Source: Pedobacter sp. SYP-B3415 (lineage in GTDB: Bacteria; Bacteroidota; Bacteroidia; Sphingobacteriales; Sphingobacteriaceae). Taken from it: a stretch of 64,000 nt of DNA. Positions 36,471 through 45,455 of the stretch are shown one piece after another. The translations under genes were made by a program, and so were the position numbers. Each line of letters begins with the position of its first letter. The first letter of the stretch is position 1. The stretch is taken from assembly GCF_004138205.1 (NCBI RefSeq), contig NZ_RXNQ01000007.1, positions 1 through 64,000 of the forward strand, read 5' to 3'. The notes below the pieces were generated by a model. That model was not told where the DNA came from. It was given only the letters and a program-made list of their open reading frames with translations, and did no database searches.

Positions 36471-36998
36471 TTATTCAGCAAACGTACCCGTCACCTGGTA
36501 AGATTTTGGGTTAAGAAGCCTGATATGTTGTTTTTTATCTATCCGGTAGTAAGACCCGGGAAGATACGTGAGGCTGTCTGAAGAGCGATAAAGATAATTT
36601 TCGTTGACAGAAACGATCGTAATCCGGGAAACCTCGCCGGCTTTTTTCATGATCTCAACTTTTCTGACGGGAATCTTTGGGTCAGATGATGTATAGCGTT
36701 CCGAAGTATCCGTTTTTTGTACACGGAATGCCCCGCTCCATGCGGCCTTGTTAATGTCGGCATCGATGAAAGTGCTTAGCTCCGTTTTCCAGTCAGCAAT
36801 TTTTAGCCGTTTTTCTTCAGAAAGACCATTTACAACAACGCGTTTACTGATTAATGGTGAGCTTTGCTGTAATTGTGCGGCCTGCGCGTTGAAATAATCT
36901 TTGAGGCTGAAATATGCGTTGCCCGAACCTGCCTGCTTTTCAACGCAGGAGGTGAGGACAACGCCTAACAATATGATTATGCCAGTCGCCTTTCGCAT
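36471..36998 (-). CDS. lipoprotein of unknown function
   Basis: A 175-residue protein with a lipoprotein signal (MRKATGIIILLGVVLTSC; the Cys follows a lipobox of the LTSC form). No domain is recognised. Its ATG overlaps the gpmI stop by one base (TAATG), so it is translationally coupled to gpmI, though no link to glycolysis is evident. It is probably lodged in the outer membrane, facing the periplasm. Conservation of the gpmI-lipoprotein pair would be the main clue to its role. Confidence 0.8.
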   Translation of the reverse strand: MRKATGIIILLGVVLTSCVEKQAGSGNAYFSLKDYFNAQAAQLQQSSPLISKRVVVNGLSEEKRLKIADWKTELSTFIDADINKAAWSGAFRVQKTDTSERYTSSDPKIPVRKVEIMKKAGEVSRITIVSVNENYLYRSSDSLTYLPGSYYRIDKKQHIRLLNPKSYQVTGTFAE

Positions 36999-38518
36999 TA
37001 AACGAGACAGTCGCCGGTCATGGCCTCCGGAATATCAAGGCCCATCAGTTTCAAAATAGTTGGAGCAACATCGCCGAGTTTCCCGTCCCTGATCTCTTTG
37101 TAGTCTTTATCGATCAAGATACAGGGAACCAGGTTTGTTGTATGAGCTGTATTCGCAGATCCGTCGTGGTTCACCATGAACTCTGAATTGCCATGGTCGG
37201 CCAGGATGATAAAAGAATAGCCATTGTCAATGCCTGCCTGGACCACCTCTGCCGCGCAGCGATCGGCGGTTTCGACGGCCTTTACTACAGCGCTGAAAAC
37301 GCCTGTGTGACCAACCATGTCAGGATTGGCAAAATTAAGGCAGACGAAATCAGGCCAGCCTGCCTTCAATTCGGCAACAATGGCCTCAGTTATAGCTGCT
37401 GCGCTCATTTCGGGCTGCAGATCATACGTGGCTACTTTTGGAGAGGGCACGAGAATACGCTTTTCGCCTTCGAATTCTTTTTCACGTCCGCCGGAGAAGA
37501 AAAACGTAACATGCGGATATTTTTCCGTCTCTGCGATTCGTATCTGGTTTTTTCCGTTTGCTTCAAGCACTTCGCCAAGCGTTTCGGTCAGATCTTCCTT
37601 TCTGAATACGACGTTCACCTTTTCGAAACTATCATCGTAAGAGGTCATGGTTACATAGTGCAGCGGCATTTTATGCATGCCCTGTTCGGGAAAATCTTTC
37701 TGGGTTAATGCAGTTGTGATTTCCCGGCCACGGTCTGTACGGAAATTGAAGCAGATAACCACATCGTCGGGTTTAATGGTGGCAACAGGCTCTCCATCCG
37801 GGCGCGTTATAACAACCGGGTCAATAAATTCGTCGGTTACACCCAGATCATATGAAGATTGGATCGCTACTTCTGCCTGCATGGCGCGGGTACCAACGGC
37901 ATTAACCATCACATCGTAGGCCTTTTTAACACGTTCCCAGCGGTTGTCGCGGTCCATGGCAAAGTATCTACCAGTTAATGTGGCAATGGTGCCTGCACTG
38001 TTTGCAAGATGTGTGTTGAGATCGCGGATATAGCCGAGTCCGGAATTTGGATCGGTATCACGCCCATCGAGAAAGGCGTGGATGTACACATTTTCAAGTG
38101 CCTGTTCTTTTGCGGCATCGCAAAGCGCTTTCAGGTGTTCAATGTGTGCGTGTACACCGCCGTCAGAAACCAGGCCGATAAAATGCACCGACTTGTTATT
38201 TGCCTTTGCGTATGAAAAAGCGTCAAGAAGCACCGGATTGTTATGCAGCTCGCGGTCCTGGATGGATTTGTTAATACGGCCGAGCTCCTGGTAAACCACA
38301 CGTCCGGCGCCAAGGTTCATATGCCCGACCTCAGAATTACCCATTTGCCCCGCAGGAAGACCTACGGCTTCGCCGGATGCCTCCAGTCTGGAGTTGGGAT
38401 ACATGGCCAGCATTGAATCGAAAAACGGGGTGTTTGCTGCGTAGGCAGCGTCAGATCTGTCTTTATTGCCATATCCCCAGCCATCGAGGATAATAAGTAC
38501 GGCTTTCTTGTTTTCCAC
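36998..38518 (-). CDS. gpmI: 2,3-bisphosphoglycerate-independent phosphoglycerate mutase
   Basis: A 506-residue di-manganese glycolytic enzyme interconverting 3- and 2-phosphoglycerate. Alkaline-phosphatase-superfamily metal sites are visible: LIILDGWGYG at the N terminus, the serine loop MGNSEVGHMNLGAGRV, ANPDMVGHTG and ADHGNSE. Length is normal. The start codon is GTG (minus-strand start at 38518): the -7 element TATATTTG ends four bases upstream, and the N terminus MENKKAVLIILDGWGYG is complete for the family. It is translationally coupled to a downstream lipoprotein gene. Confidence 0.96.
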   Translation of the reverse strand: MENKKAVLIILDGWGYGNKDRSDAAYAANTPFFDSMLAMYPNSRLEASGEAVGLPAGQMGNSEVGHMNLGAGRVVYQELGRINKSIQDRELHNNPVLLDAFSYAKANNKSVHFIGLVSDGGVHAHIEHLKALCDAAKEQALENVYIHAFLDGRDTDPNSGLGYIRDLNTHLANSAGTIATLTGRYFAMDRDNRWERVKKAYDVMVNAVGTRAMQAEVAIQSSYDLGVTDEFIDPVVITRPDGEPVATIKPDDVVICFNFRTDRGREITTALTQKDFPEQGMHKMPLHYVTMTSYDDSFEKVNVVFRKEDLTETLGEVLEANGKNQIRIAETEKYPHVTFFFSGGREKEFEGEKRILVPSPKVATYDLQPEMSAAAITEAIVAELKAGWPDFVCLNFANPDMVGHTGVFSAVVKAVETADRCAAEVVQAGIDNGYSFIILADHGNSEFMVNHDGSANTAHTTNLVPCILIDKDYKEIRDGKLGDVAPTILKLMGLDIPEAMTGDCLV

Positions 38519-38522
38519 GTGG

Positions 38523-38530
38523 CAAATATA
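38523..38530 (-). promoter_or_regulatory. -7 promoter element of gpmI
   Basis: It reads TATATTTG on the minus strand, a perfect match, four bases before the GTG start codon. Confidence 0.7.
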
Positions 38531-38584
38531 AGTCTCTCGCTGTTTTATAATAATTTTATTACCATTTTTAATTTATAAATGGCA

Positions 38585-38592
38585 TAATTTTG
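38585..38592 (+). promoter_or_regulatory. -7 promoter element of the DUF4783 gene
   Basis: TAATTTTG is a perfect TAnnTTTG match, ending 27 bases before the ATG at 38620. Confidence 0.65.
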
Positions 38593-38619
38593 GCACTTCG
38601 GAGGCTATAAACAAACGCA

Positions 38620-39018
38620 ATGACCAGGACACTACTTGTATCACTGTTTCTATTTCTTGGCGTATTACAACCAATTAATTATCAGGCAGATATAGTTGAT
38701 GATTTGCTGGTTAGTTTCCGTAACGGGAATGCAAAGCAGGTCGCCGCAAACTTTGCGCCGACTATAGAACTGATCATTCTTGAAGAAGAAGATGTGTACT
38801 CTAAGGCTCAGGGTGAGCAGATTCTTAAAGATTTTTTCTCAAAACATACGCCTGTCAAAGCCACCATCTTTCACAGGTCAAACGAGACTAAAAGTTACCG
38901 GTTCGCCGTCATTACTTTAAACACCAACAATGGCAATTTTCGCGTGGCAACCACACTGAAGCTGACCAACAATGCGTTCAAAATCTCTGAGCTTAAGATA
39001 GAGCCCATCAAAAACTAA
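38620..39018 (+). CDS. DUF4783 exported protein
   Basis: A 132-residue protein with a signal peptide (MTRTLLVSLFLFLGVLQPINYQ). A small NTF2-like-sized domain of the DUF4783 family follows, including DDLLVSFRNGNAKQVAANF and EQILKDFFSKHTP. Function is not known; the family is found next to nadC in many Bacteroidota, as here. nadC follows after 47 bp and has its own -7 element, so the two need not be co-transcribed. Confidence 0.82.
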   Translation: MTRTLLVSLFLFLGVLQPINYQADIVDDLLVSFRNGNAKQVAANFAPTIELIILEEEDVYSKAQGEQILKDFFSKHTPVKATIFHRSNETKSYRFAVITLNTNNGNFRVATTLKLTNNAFKISELKIEPIKN

Positions 39019-39038
39019 CATATCCCTGCCCAAATTAT

Positions 39039-39046
39039 TACTTTTG
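39039..39046 (+). promoter_or_regulatory. -7 promoter element of nadC
   Basis: TACTTTTG is a perfect TAnnTTTG match, 19 bases before the TTG start of nadC at 39066. Confidence 0.65.
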
Positions 39047-39065
39047 CCCGAAAAAACTACCGAGT

Positions 39066-39908
39066 TTGAACAGACCGCAATTACATCAATTTATACAGAA
39101 CGCCCTCGCAGAAGATGTTGGCGACGGAGATCATACATCATTGGCTACCATTCCGGCTTCAACGCAGGGCAGGGCCAGGCTGATCATCAAAGAGGCGGGG
39201 ATTCTCGCGGGAATGCAACTGGCTGCTGAAATTTTTGCTGTTGTAGATGATACCCTCAAGGTCGATATGCTTGCCAAAGACGGAGATCAGGTTGAACCCG
39301 GAAATATTGTACTGACCGTTTCCGGCAGTACGCATTCCATCCTTATTGCTGAAAGGCTTGTTCTGAACTGCATGCAGCGCATGAGCGGGATCGCAACCAA
39401 GACCAGAAAGATGCAGGGGCTGATCGGCACGCATCGGGCCAAACTGCTGGATACCCGTAAAACAACCCCTGGACTTCGCCTGCTCGAAAAATGGGCAGTG
39501 CGTATCGGCGGCGGGGTTAACCACCGGATCGGCCTGTACGATATGATCCTGATCAAAGACAACCATGTCGATTATGCCGGCGGTATAGCCAATGCACTTC
39601 AGGCGGCGCGGAACTATCTGAAAGATAAAAATAAACAGTTGCAGATCGAAATAGAAGTGCGTAACCTGCAGGAACTGGACCAGGCCATCGATGCCGGGGG
39701 CGCAGACCGTATTATGCTTGACAATTTCAGCTTTGCAGATCTTCGCGAAGCTGTCCGTAAAATCGGCGGACGCTTTACCACAGAAGCATCTGGCGGAATA
39801 ACAGAAGAGAATATAGCAGACTATGCTGCATGCGGTGTCGACTACATATCTGTGGGCGCCCTGACGCACAGCGTGAAGAGCCTGGACATGAGCCTGAAAG
39901 CATATTAA
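39066..39908 (+). CDS. nadC: nicotinate-nucleotide pyrophosphorylase (carboxylating)
   Basis: A 280-residue quinolinate phosphoribosyltransferase that makes nicotinate mononucleotide in NAD synthesis. The family blocks EDVGDGDHTS, ERLVLNCMQRMSGIAT, LDTRKTTPGLR, IKDNHV and DRIMLDN are all present at the usual places. The start is TTG. No ATG lies in frame upstream or nearby, the N terminus is complete for the family from this TTG, and a -7 element sits 19 bases before it. Other NAD genes are not in the window. Confidence 0.95.
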   Translation: MNRPQLHQFIQNALAEDVGDGDHTSLATIPASTQGRARLIIKEAGILAGMQLAAEIFAVVDDTLKVDMLAKDGDQVEPGNIVLTVSGSTHSILIAERLVLNCMQRMSGIATKTRKMQGLIGTHRAKLLDTRKTTPGLRLLEKWAVRIGGGVNHRIGLYDMILIKDNHVDYAGGIANALQAARNYLKDKNKQLQIEIEVRNLQELDQAIDAGGADRIMLDNFSFADLREAVRKIGGRFTTEASGGITEENIADYAACGVDYISVGALTHSVKSLDMSLKAY

Positions 39909-39957
39909 CGCAATTTTCAGCCAGTTGAAACGTGTTTTTTTTGTATCATTGTAGGAT

Positions 39958-40605
39958 ATGATCTCGGTATACTCCATCGCCGCATTGGTTCTTGCATATC
40001 TTTTGGGCTCAATACCATCGGCAGTCTGGATCGGACAAGCTTTTTATGGCATTGACGTCCGCGAGTACGGCAGCGGTAATGCCGGTGCTACCAATACCTT
40101 CCGGGTACTCGGAAAGAAGGCCGGTATTATTGTAATGCTGATGGATATCTCCAAAGGTTTTACCGCTACAAAACTTGCTTATTTCATCGGCCTGTCTGTT
40201 ACCGGGCCTCACGCATCTGTACAATTTGTTAATTACGAACTTGCGCTGGGCGTTACCGCCGTCATGGGTCACCTTTTCCCTGTTTTCGCCGGCTTCAGGG
40301 GAGGAAAAGGTGTCGCCACACTTTTTGGAATGGTTTTGGCTGTCAACTTCCCGGCAGCGATGCTTTGTGTTCTTGTCTTTGTGGTAGTCTTACTGATCTC
40401 AAATTATGTTTCACTGAGCTCAATCTGCGCGGGTTTCACTTTCCCACTTAGCATTGTGTTCGTGTTTCATTCATCGATCAAAGCTGAGGTGTTATATGGC
40501 ATGTGTGTCTGTGTCCTGATCATGGTTACGCACCAGAAAAACCTCGAGCGGCTGCTGAAGGGCAAAGAATCCAAAGTCTACCTGTTCAGGAAGAAAAAAA
40601 GCTAA
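39958..40605 (+). CDS. plsY: glycerol-3-phosphate acyltransferase PlsY
   Basis: A 215-residue polytopic inner-membrane enzyme that moves an acyl group from acyl phosphate to glycerol 3-phosphate, the first step of phospholipid synthesis. The three PlsY motifs are visible: GSIPSAVWIG, YGSGNAGATNTFRVLG and FRGGKGVAT. At least five hydrophobic segments are present. It follows nadC after 49 bp; TATCATTG just upstream of the ATG is one mismatch from a -7 element. The M48 peptidase gene follows after 11 bp. Confidence 0.95.
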   Translation: MISVYSIAALVLAYLLGSIPSAVWIGQAFYGIDVREYGSGNAGATNTFRVLGKKAGIIVMLMDISKGFTATKLAYFIGLSVTGPHASVQFVNYELALGVTAVMGHLFPVFAGFRGGKGVATLFGMVLAVNFPAAMLCVLVFVVVLLISNYVSLSSICAGFTFPLSIVFVFHSSIKAEVLYGMCVCVLIMVTHQKNLERLLKGKESKVYLFRKKKS

Positions 40606-40616
40606 AAACAAAACCT

Positions 40617-41444
40617 ATGAAATTAACTCACTTGTCGGGTATCGCAGCTGCGGTACTTTGTATATCTGCGTGCTCAACAGTTCCGATTACAGGCCGAAGC
40701 CGGGTCAGCCTGGTAGACGACAGCCAGCTGCAGCAGGCCGCAGCGGCCAGCTATTCGCAATTAATCAGAGACCCAAAAACCGTTGTTTTAAATAATGCGG
40801 ATGCCGCCCGGGTAAAGCGTATTGGTCAGCGTATCCAGACAGCTGTAACCCGGTATATGAATGCAAATGGGTATGGAGCTCAAATCCAGAATTACAGCTG
40901 GGAGTTTAACCTGATCCAAAGCCCTGATATCAATGCATGGTGTATGCCTGGTGGTAAAGTTGCTGTTTATACAGGTATCTTACCTGTAACGAGAGATGAT
41001 GCCGGTCTGGCTACCGTGATGGGGCATGAGATTGCACACGCCATTGCGCAGCATTCGGCTGAACGTGCTTCACAAACTGCGCTTGCGCAGGTGGGCGGAG
41101 GTTTGCTTGGTGCAGCAACCGGAGGTAAATCTCAAGCTACACAGGAAATTATAAACCAGGTTTACGGCATTGGCGCCCAGGGTTTTGTATTGCTGCCAAA
41201 TTCGAGAAAACAGGAACTTGAGGCAGATCACCTCGGACTTATCTTTATGTCTATGGCTGGCTTTGATCCGTCTAATGCAGTTGGTTTCTGGCAACGTATG
41301 GCTGCAGCGAGCGAAGGCCGTCAGAAACCACCCGAATTTCTCAGTACACACCCTGCAGATGCAACACGAATCGCACAAATTCAAAGAGATCTGCCAGAGG
41401 CCAAAAAATACTACAATTCAAGCACCGGTAAGCCGGTCAAATAA
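40617..41444 (+). CDS. M48-family metallopeptidase, lipoprotein
   Basis: A 275-residue zinc peptidase of the periplasmic M48 group (similar to Oma1-type or LoiP/YcaL proteins). A lipoprotein signal ends ISAC-S near residue 19. The zinc motif MGHEIAHAIAQH and the third ligand in RKQELEADHLG are visible, as is a HPADATRIAQI end. These proteins degrade damaged envelope proteins. The ATG at 40617 was chosen because it gives the signal peptide; the longer frame overlaps plsY by over 100 bases. It lies 11 bp after plsY, probably in the same transcript, with a strong terminator after it. Confidence 0.9.
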   Translation: MKLTHLSGIAAAVLCISACSTVPITGRSRVSLVDDSQLQQAAAASYSQLIRDPKTVVLNNADAARVKRIGQRIQTAVTRYMNANGYGAQIQNYSWEFNLIQSPDINAWCMPGGKVAVYTGILPVTRDDAGLATVMGHEIAHAIAQHSAERASQTALAQVGGGLLGAATGGKSQATQEIINQVYGIGAQGFVLLPNSRKQELEADHLGLIFMSMAGFDPSNAVGFWQRMAAASEGRQKPPEFLSTHPADATRIAQIQRDLPEAKKYYNSSTGKPVK

Positions 41445-41450
41445 TAAAAA

Positions 41451-41474
41451 ACCCCGAAGCGCACTTCGGGGTTT
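41451..41474. terminator. bidirectional terminator between the M48 peptidase gene and glyS
   Basis: A perfect 10-bp stem (41451-41460 with 41465-41474) with a 4-base loop is flanked by A- and T-runs on the two sides. Confidence 0.9.
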
Positions 41475-41491
41475 TTTATTTTGCAAGGTGA

Positions 41492-42979
41492 TTAAGCCTG
41501 CTGCAGAAGGTTTTTCCAGCTTACCTTTTCTCCGATGATATGTTCGAGGTCTGATATCGCAACTCGTTCCTGTTCCATGCTGTCGCGATGACGGATCGTA
41601 ACGGTCTCGTCTTCGAGGCTCTGGTGATCAATCGTGATACAAAACGGTGTACCAATGGCATCCTGACGGCGGTAACGTTTGCCAATCGAATCTTTTTCCT
41701 CGTAAATCAGGTTATGGTCAAATTTAAGCTTGTCCATGATGGCACGCGCTTTTTCAGGCAGTCCGTCTTTTTTTGTCAACGGCAGGATTGCAGCTTTAAC
41801 CGGTGCCAGGGCGGGGTGGAGGCGCAGAACGGTTCTGCTGTCCTGCTTTTCTTCTGTACTTAAATCCTGCTCTTCGAAAGCGTTGATAAGCGTCAGCAGG
41901 AACATGCGGTCAAGACCGATCGATGTCTCGATCACATACGGAACGTAATTGCCATACGGTTTACCTTCCTCATTCAGATCGTTGTCAAAATATTGCATTT
42001 TCTTCCCAGAGAATTCCTGGTGCTGCCCGAGGTCGAAGTCGGTACGGCTGTGGATGCCTTCAACTTCTTTGAAGCCGAACGGAAACTCGAACTCAATATC
42101 AGTTGCCGCATTTGCATAATGCGCAAGTTTAACGTGGTCATGATACCGGTATTTTGCGGCATCTGTTCCGAGTGCCTTATGCCATTTTAACCGTGCCTCT
42201 TTCCAGTATTCAAACCACTTGCGGTCTTCACCCGGACGAACGAAAAATTGCATTTCCATTTGCTCGAACTCGCGCATGCGCATAATAAACTGTCTTGCAA
42301 TCACCTCGTTACGGAAGGCCTTGCCGATCTGGGCAATGCCGAAAGGAATTTTCATCCTGCCGGATTTCTGTACGTTGAGGAAGTTGACGAATATGCCCTG
42401 CGCGGTTTCCGGACGCAGGTAAACAACGTCTGCATCTTCAGACATGGCGCCGAACTGTGTGCTGAACATCAGGTTGAATTGCCTCACTTCCGTCCAGTTG
42501 CGTGTGCCGCTAACAGGGCAGGCAATTTCATGTTCTTCGATCAGGACTTTCAGGCGGGGAAGATCTTCCGCCTTCAAGGCGTCGTCCATTGCGGTTTGAA
42601 GAGACTCGGCTTTATCTGTTTTTCCGTCTTTGCGGTATTTTTCAATTTTATCCTCGAGCAACTGGTCGGCACGGTATCGCTTTTTTGAATCCTTGTTGTC
42701 GATCATGGGATCATTAAACCCATCAACATGTCCGCTGGCCTTCCATATCTTTGGATGCATAAAGATAGCGGAGTCAATACCAACAATGTTTTCGTGCATC
42801 TGCACCATGGCCTTCCACCAATAGGTTTTGATGTTGTTCTTTAATTCTGCGCCCAGCTGGCCGTAGTCATAAACGGCGCTGAGACCATCATAAATCTCAC
42901 TGCTTTGAAATACAAAACCGTATTCTTTTGCATGCGAGATGACATTTTTAAATTGCTCGTCGTTAGTTGTCTTAGCCAT
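41492..42979 (-). CDS. glyS: glycyl-tRNA synthetase (single-chain type)
   Basis: A 495-residue class II synthetase of the dimeric, eukaryote-like type (also called glyQS). Class II motifs are visible: FNLMFSTQFG and RPETAQGIFVNF, then FRNEVIARQFIMRMREFEQMEMQFF (motif 2), and the motif 3 region ETSIGLDRMFL. The C-terminal anticodon domain begins near PALAPVKAAILPL. It charges tRNA-Gly in the cytosol. It has its own promoter and is monocistronic. Confidence 0.97.
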   Translation of the reverse strand: MAKTTNDEQFKNVISHAKEYGFVFQSSEIYDGLSAVYDYGQLGAELKNNIKTYWWKAMVQMHENIVGIDSAIFMHPKIWKASGHVDGFNDPMIDNKDSKKRYRADQLLEDKIEKYRKDGKTDKAESLQTAMDDALKAEDLPRLKVLIEEHEIACPVSGTRNWTEVRQFNLMFSTQFGAMSEDADVVYLRPETAQGIFVNFLNVQKSGRMKIPFGIAQIGKAFRNEVIARQFIMRMREFEQMEMQFFVRPGEDRKWFEYWKEARLKWHKALGTDAAKYRYHDHVKLAHYANAATDIEFEFPFGFKEVEGIHSRTDFDLGQHQEFSGKKMQYFDNDLNEEGKPYGNYVPYVIETSIGLDRMFLLTLINAFEEQDLSTEEKQDSRTVLRLHPALAPVKAAILPLTKKDGLPEKARAIMDKLKFDHNLIYEEKDSIGKRYRRQDAIGTPFCITIDHQSLEDETVTIRHRDSMEQERVAISDLEHIIGEKVSWKNLLQQA

Positions 42980-42986
42980 AGTGCTG

Positions 42987-42994
42987 CAAATATA
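42987..42994 (-). promoter_or_regulatory. -7 promoter element of glyS
   Basis: It reads TATATTTG on the minus strand, a perfect match, seven bases before the ATG. Confidence 0.68.
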
Positions 42995-43096
42995 ACAATC
43001 TCCTGCACATGTGTCCGGCCGGCCTGAAGGCGTTTTTTTATTTGCCTCCTCATCATTTTAGCAGTTTCGGATCCTTGCGATCTGACAGTTAGAACG

Positions 43097-43104
43097 TACT
43101 TTTG
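43097..43104 (+). promoter_or_regulatory. -7 element abutting the GDPD gene start
   Basis: TACTTTTG is a perfect TAnnTTTG match that ends only three bases before the ATG at 43108. If used, the transcript would be leaderless or nearly so. Confidence 0.5.
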
Positions 43105-43107
43105 AAC

Positions 43108-44025
43108 ATGAAAAAAATAAGTCTGATTTTCTTTTTACTCCTGACGGTTGCATCAATTTACGCCCAGCAGAAAGTCAACCATATCAAGTTTAAAAGCCCA
43201 GCCGCGTTCAAGGCTTTTCTTCAGCGAAAAACCACACCTTATCCGCTGCTTAGCGCGCACCGGGGCGGGCCTATGCCCGGCTATCCAGAAAACTGCATCG
43301 AAACGTTTGAAAATGCGGCGCGGCTGCAGCCTGTGATCATCGAGTTTGACGTTGCCCTGAGCAAAGACTCGGCACTGGTCATCATGCACGACGACCGGCT
43401 TGACCGCACAAGTACAGGCAAAGGTCTTGTGAGTGACTATACGCTGGCCGAACTGCAGCGATACAGGTTGAAAGATAACAACGGTAGGGTAACAGATTTC
43501 CGTATTCCCACTTTAGATCAGGTATTGCAGTGGGGCAAAGGAAAAGTTCTTTTTACGATCGACCTTAAAAAAGGGGTTCCGTATTCAAAGATCATCGCAT
43601 CCATCAGAAGAAACAGGGCAGAAGACCGGAGTATTGTGATAACCTATAATGCCGGCCAGGCTGCAGAGCTTCACCGGCTGGCGCCTGATCTGATGATCTC
43701 GGCTTCAGTCGGCCGCGAAGAAGACCTGGACCGTCTGAACAATATGGGCGTTCCGGATAACAGGATCGTAGCGTTTACCGGAACTGCTGCAAAAGACAAG
43801 ACGCTTTATGATTTCCTGCATAGCAGGGGAATTACAACGATCATGGGCACAATGGGTAATATTGACAATCAGGCAAAAGCCCGTCCCGGCCGGCCGGTAT
43901 ATGGGAGATTGCTTGAACTTGGCGTCGATGTCTTATCGACCGATGAGTTGATTCTTGCGGGTAAAGAGGTAGACGCCTTCAGAGCGAAATCAAAACTGAC
44001 TTTAAAGGAATTGAAGGTCAGATAG
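43108..44025 (+). CDS. exported glycerophosphodiester phosphodiesterase family protein
   Basis: A 305-residue TIM-barrel enzyme with a signal peptide (MKKISLIFFLLLTVASIYAQ). The GDPD signature is complete: SAHRGGPMPGYPENCIETF with the catalytic His and Glu, IEFDVALSKD with metal ligands, and MHDDRLDRTSTGKG with the second catalytic His. It should hydrolyse glycerophosphodiesters from lipid turnover into glycerol 3-phosphate and alcohol in the periplasm; exact substrates are unknown. The ATG at 43108 was chosen over a TTG two codons earlier because it begins the signal peptide. Confidence 0.9.
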   Translation: MKKISLIFFLLLTVASIYAQQKVNHIKFKSPAAFKAFLQRKTTPYPLLSAHRGGPMPGYPENCIETFENAARLQPVIIEFDVALSKDSALVIMHDDRLDRTSTGKGLVSDYTLAELQRYRLKDNNGRVTDFRIPTLDQVLQWGKGKVLFTIDLKKGVPYSKIIASIRRNRAEDRSIVITYNAGQAAELHRLAPDLMISASVGREEDLDRLNNMGVPDNRIVAFTGTAAKDKTLYDFLHSRGITTIMGTMGNIDNQAKARPGRPVYGRLLELGVDVLSTDELILAGKEVDAFRAKSKLTLKELKVR

Positions 44026-44115
44026 TTGATTTTCTTTTGGTGAAAATGTCATCTTTTGTGAACAAAGAGGAATCACTGGCGTTAAACATAGGTATCATTT
44101 ATTATTCTTTTACTT

Positions 44116-44697
44116 ATGAAAAAGTTAATTTTTACTTTGTTATTTGCCGGCTCTGTAGCGGCTTCTGCCCAGGCGCAGATTCAACAAGGGAATGTGATGG
44201 TGGGAACTAACCTGTCAAACATTAATTTCTCACTTGATAAGCCAAACGCGTTTAGCCTGGCCATTAACCCCAAGGCAGCCTGGTTCGTTGACGATGGTGT
44301 TGCTGTGGGTGGCGACGTGAAATTTGGCCTCGAAGCTCCCGGCAAAGGCCTTGGCACCACCATTAATTATGGAATTGGCGCGCTTGGCCGTTACTACGGA
44401 CAGGTTGGTGCCAATGAACTGATCAAAAGTTCAAGGTTCTTTGGCGAAGCGACCGTTGGTGTTGCAGGCAGAAATCTGTCAGGCGGAGGTTCTACAAATG
44501 GCCTCGGTTTTTCATTCGGTCCTGGTTTTACCTATTTCATCACCCGTTCAATTGGTCTTGAAGCGCTGTTGAAGTATGAAGGAACTGTTGGTTTCGGCAG
44601 CAGTGCTTATGCGCACGACCTGAACCTGGGTGTCGGTTTCCAGATCTATCTGCCTGGCAGAAGTACTGCCCGGAAAGTAGACCGCGACCTGGATTAG
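44116..44697 (+). CDS. outer-membrane beta-barrel protein
   Basis: A 193-residue protein with a signal peptide (MKKLIFTLLFAGSVAASAQA) and an eight-strand-sized barrel of alternating hydrophobic and polar residues, rich in Gly and aromatic residues (for example GLGFSFGPGFTYFITRSIGLEALLKY). It is of the porin-family / outer-membrane beta-barrel type common in Bacteroidota; function unknown. A terminator follows. It is the first of three small barrels in a row, but not closely similar to the next two. Confidence 0.8.
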   Translation: MKKLIFTLLFAGSVAASAQAQIQQGNVMVGTNLSNINFSLDKPNAFSLAINPKAAWFVDDGVAVGGDVKFGLEAPGKGLGTTINYGIGALGRYYGQVGANELIKSSRFFGEATVGVAGRNLSGGGSTNGLGFSFGPGFTYFITRSIGLEALLKYEGTVGFGSSAYAHDLNLGVGFQIYLPGRSTARKVDRDLD

Positions 44698-44727
44698 GGT
44701 TTTTATACCGGTTTAAAAAATGTAAAA

Positions 44728-44753
44728 AGGGTGTCGGCATGTGCAGACGCCCT
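44728..44753 (+). terminator. terminator after the first small barrel gene
   Basis: An 8-bp stem (44728-44735 with 44746-44753, one G-T wobble) is followed by a run of T residues. Confidence 0.82.
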
Positions 44754-44807
44754 TTTTTTCTTATTGAAGTTTAGCATATTTGAAAAATATACTTAAGCAG
44801 ACAACAT

Positions 44808-45362
44808 ATGCAGGCACTTAAATTACGCACCATTGGTTTTTTTTCTTTTCTCTTTATATCAGCCTTTTCTGCGACAGCGCAGGATGGTAATTCCGGACTT
44901 AGTTTCGCCGCAGAACTTGGTTTGCCATCGGGTAATTTTTCGAATGCGAGTAATTTTGGAGCGGGAGCATCGGTAAAGGCCGATATAGGGCTGAGCGAGA
45001 AATTTGCGCTGACCGCAAATGCAGGTTACATGAACTTTTTTGGCAGGAATGCCTTCCGGGTAAACGTGCCCGATTTCAGTTATATTCCGCTTAAGGCCGG
45101 ATTAAAGTACTTTTTTACAGAAAAAGCGTTTGCAGAAGTGCAGGGTGGCGTAGCGCTGCCGGCTTCAGAAGCAAATAAAATGGTTTATGCCTGGTCGCCT
45201 GGTTTCGGTACCAGGTTCCGGGTTTCTGCGCGAGCAAAAATGGAAGCCGGTATCAGATATGAAGGCTGGACAAGCCGTTCGGATTTCCAGATTGACGGCA
45301 ATCAGCACTTTTCTACCCGCTCTTTCGTAGGGCTCCGCATCGGTTATTTTCTTCCGCTCTAA
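44808..45362 (+). CDS. outer-membrane beta-barrel protein, paralogue of the next gene
   Basis: A 184-residue protein with a signal peptide (FSFLFISAFSATAQ end) and a small outer-membrane barrel. It shares several blocks with the following protein: AAELGLPSGNFSN against GLEFGLPVGDWSD, YIPLKAGLKYFF against VIPLKAGVKYYF, and a YEGW segment near the end. Function unknown. It probably arose with its neighbour by tandem duplication followed by divergence. CATATTTG shortly upstream is a near match to the -7 element. Confidence 0.78.
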   Translation: MQALKLRTIGFFSFLFISAFSATAQDGNSGLSFAAELGLPSGNFSNASNFGAGASVKADIGLSEKFALTANAGYMNFFGRNAFRVNVPDFSYIPLKAGLKYFFTEKAFAEVQGGVALPASEANKMVYAWSPGFGTRFRVSARAKMEAGIRYEGWTSRSDFQIDGNQHFSTRSFVGLRIGYFLPL

Positions 45363-45455
45363 GGAAAACTTATTTTTTCATGAACAAAATAACTTTGTTT
45401 GTGTTTTTTGTTGAATAGTCTGAAAAGGACTCAAAAACTTTAAAACACAACCCTT

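Noticed and set aside
39159-39977. 272-codon minus-strand open frame
   Set aside because: Antisense to nadC and the start of plsY; no domain and shadow-like composition.
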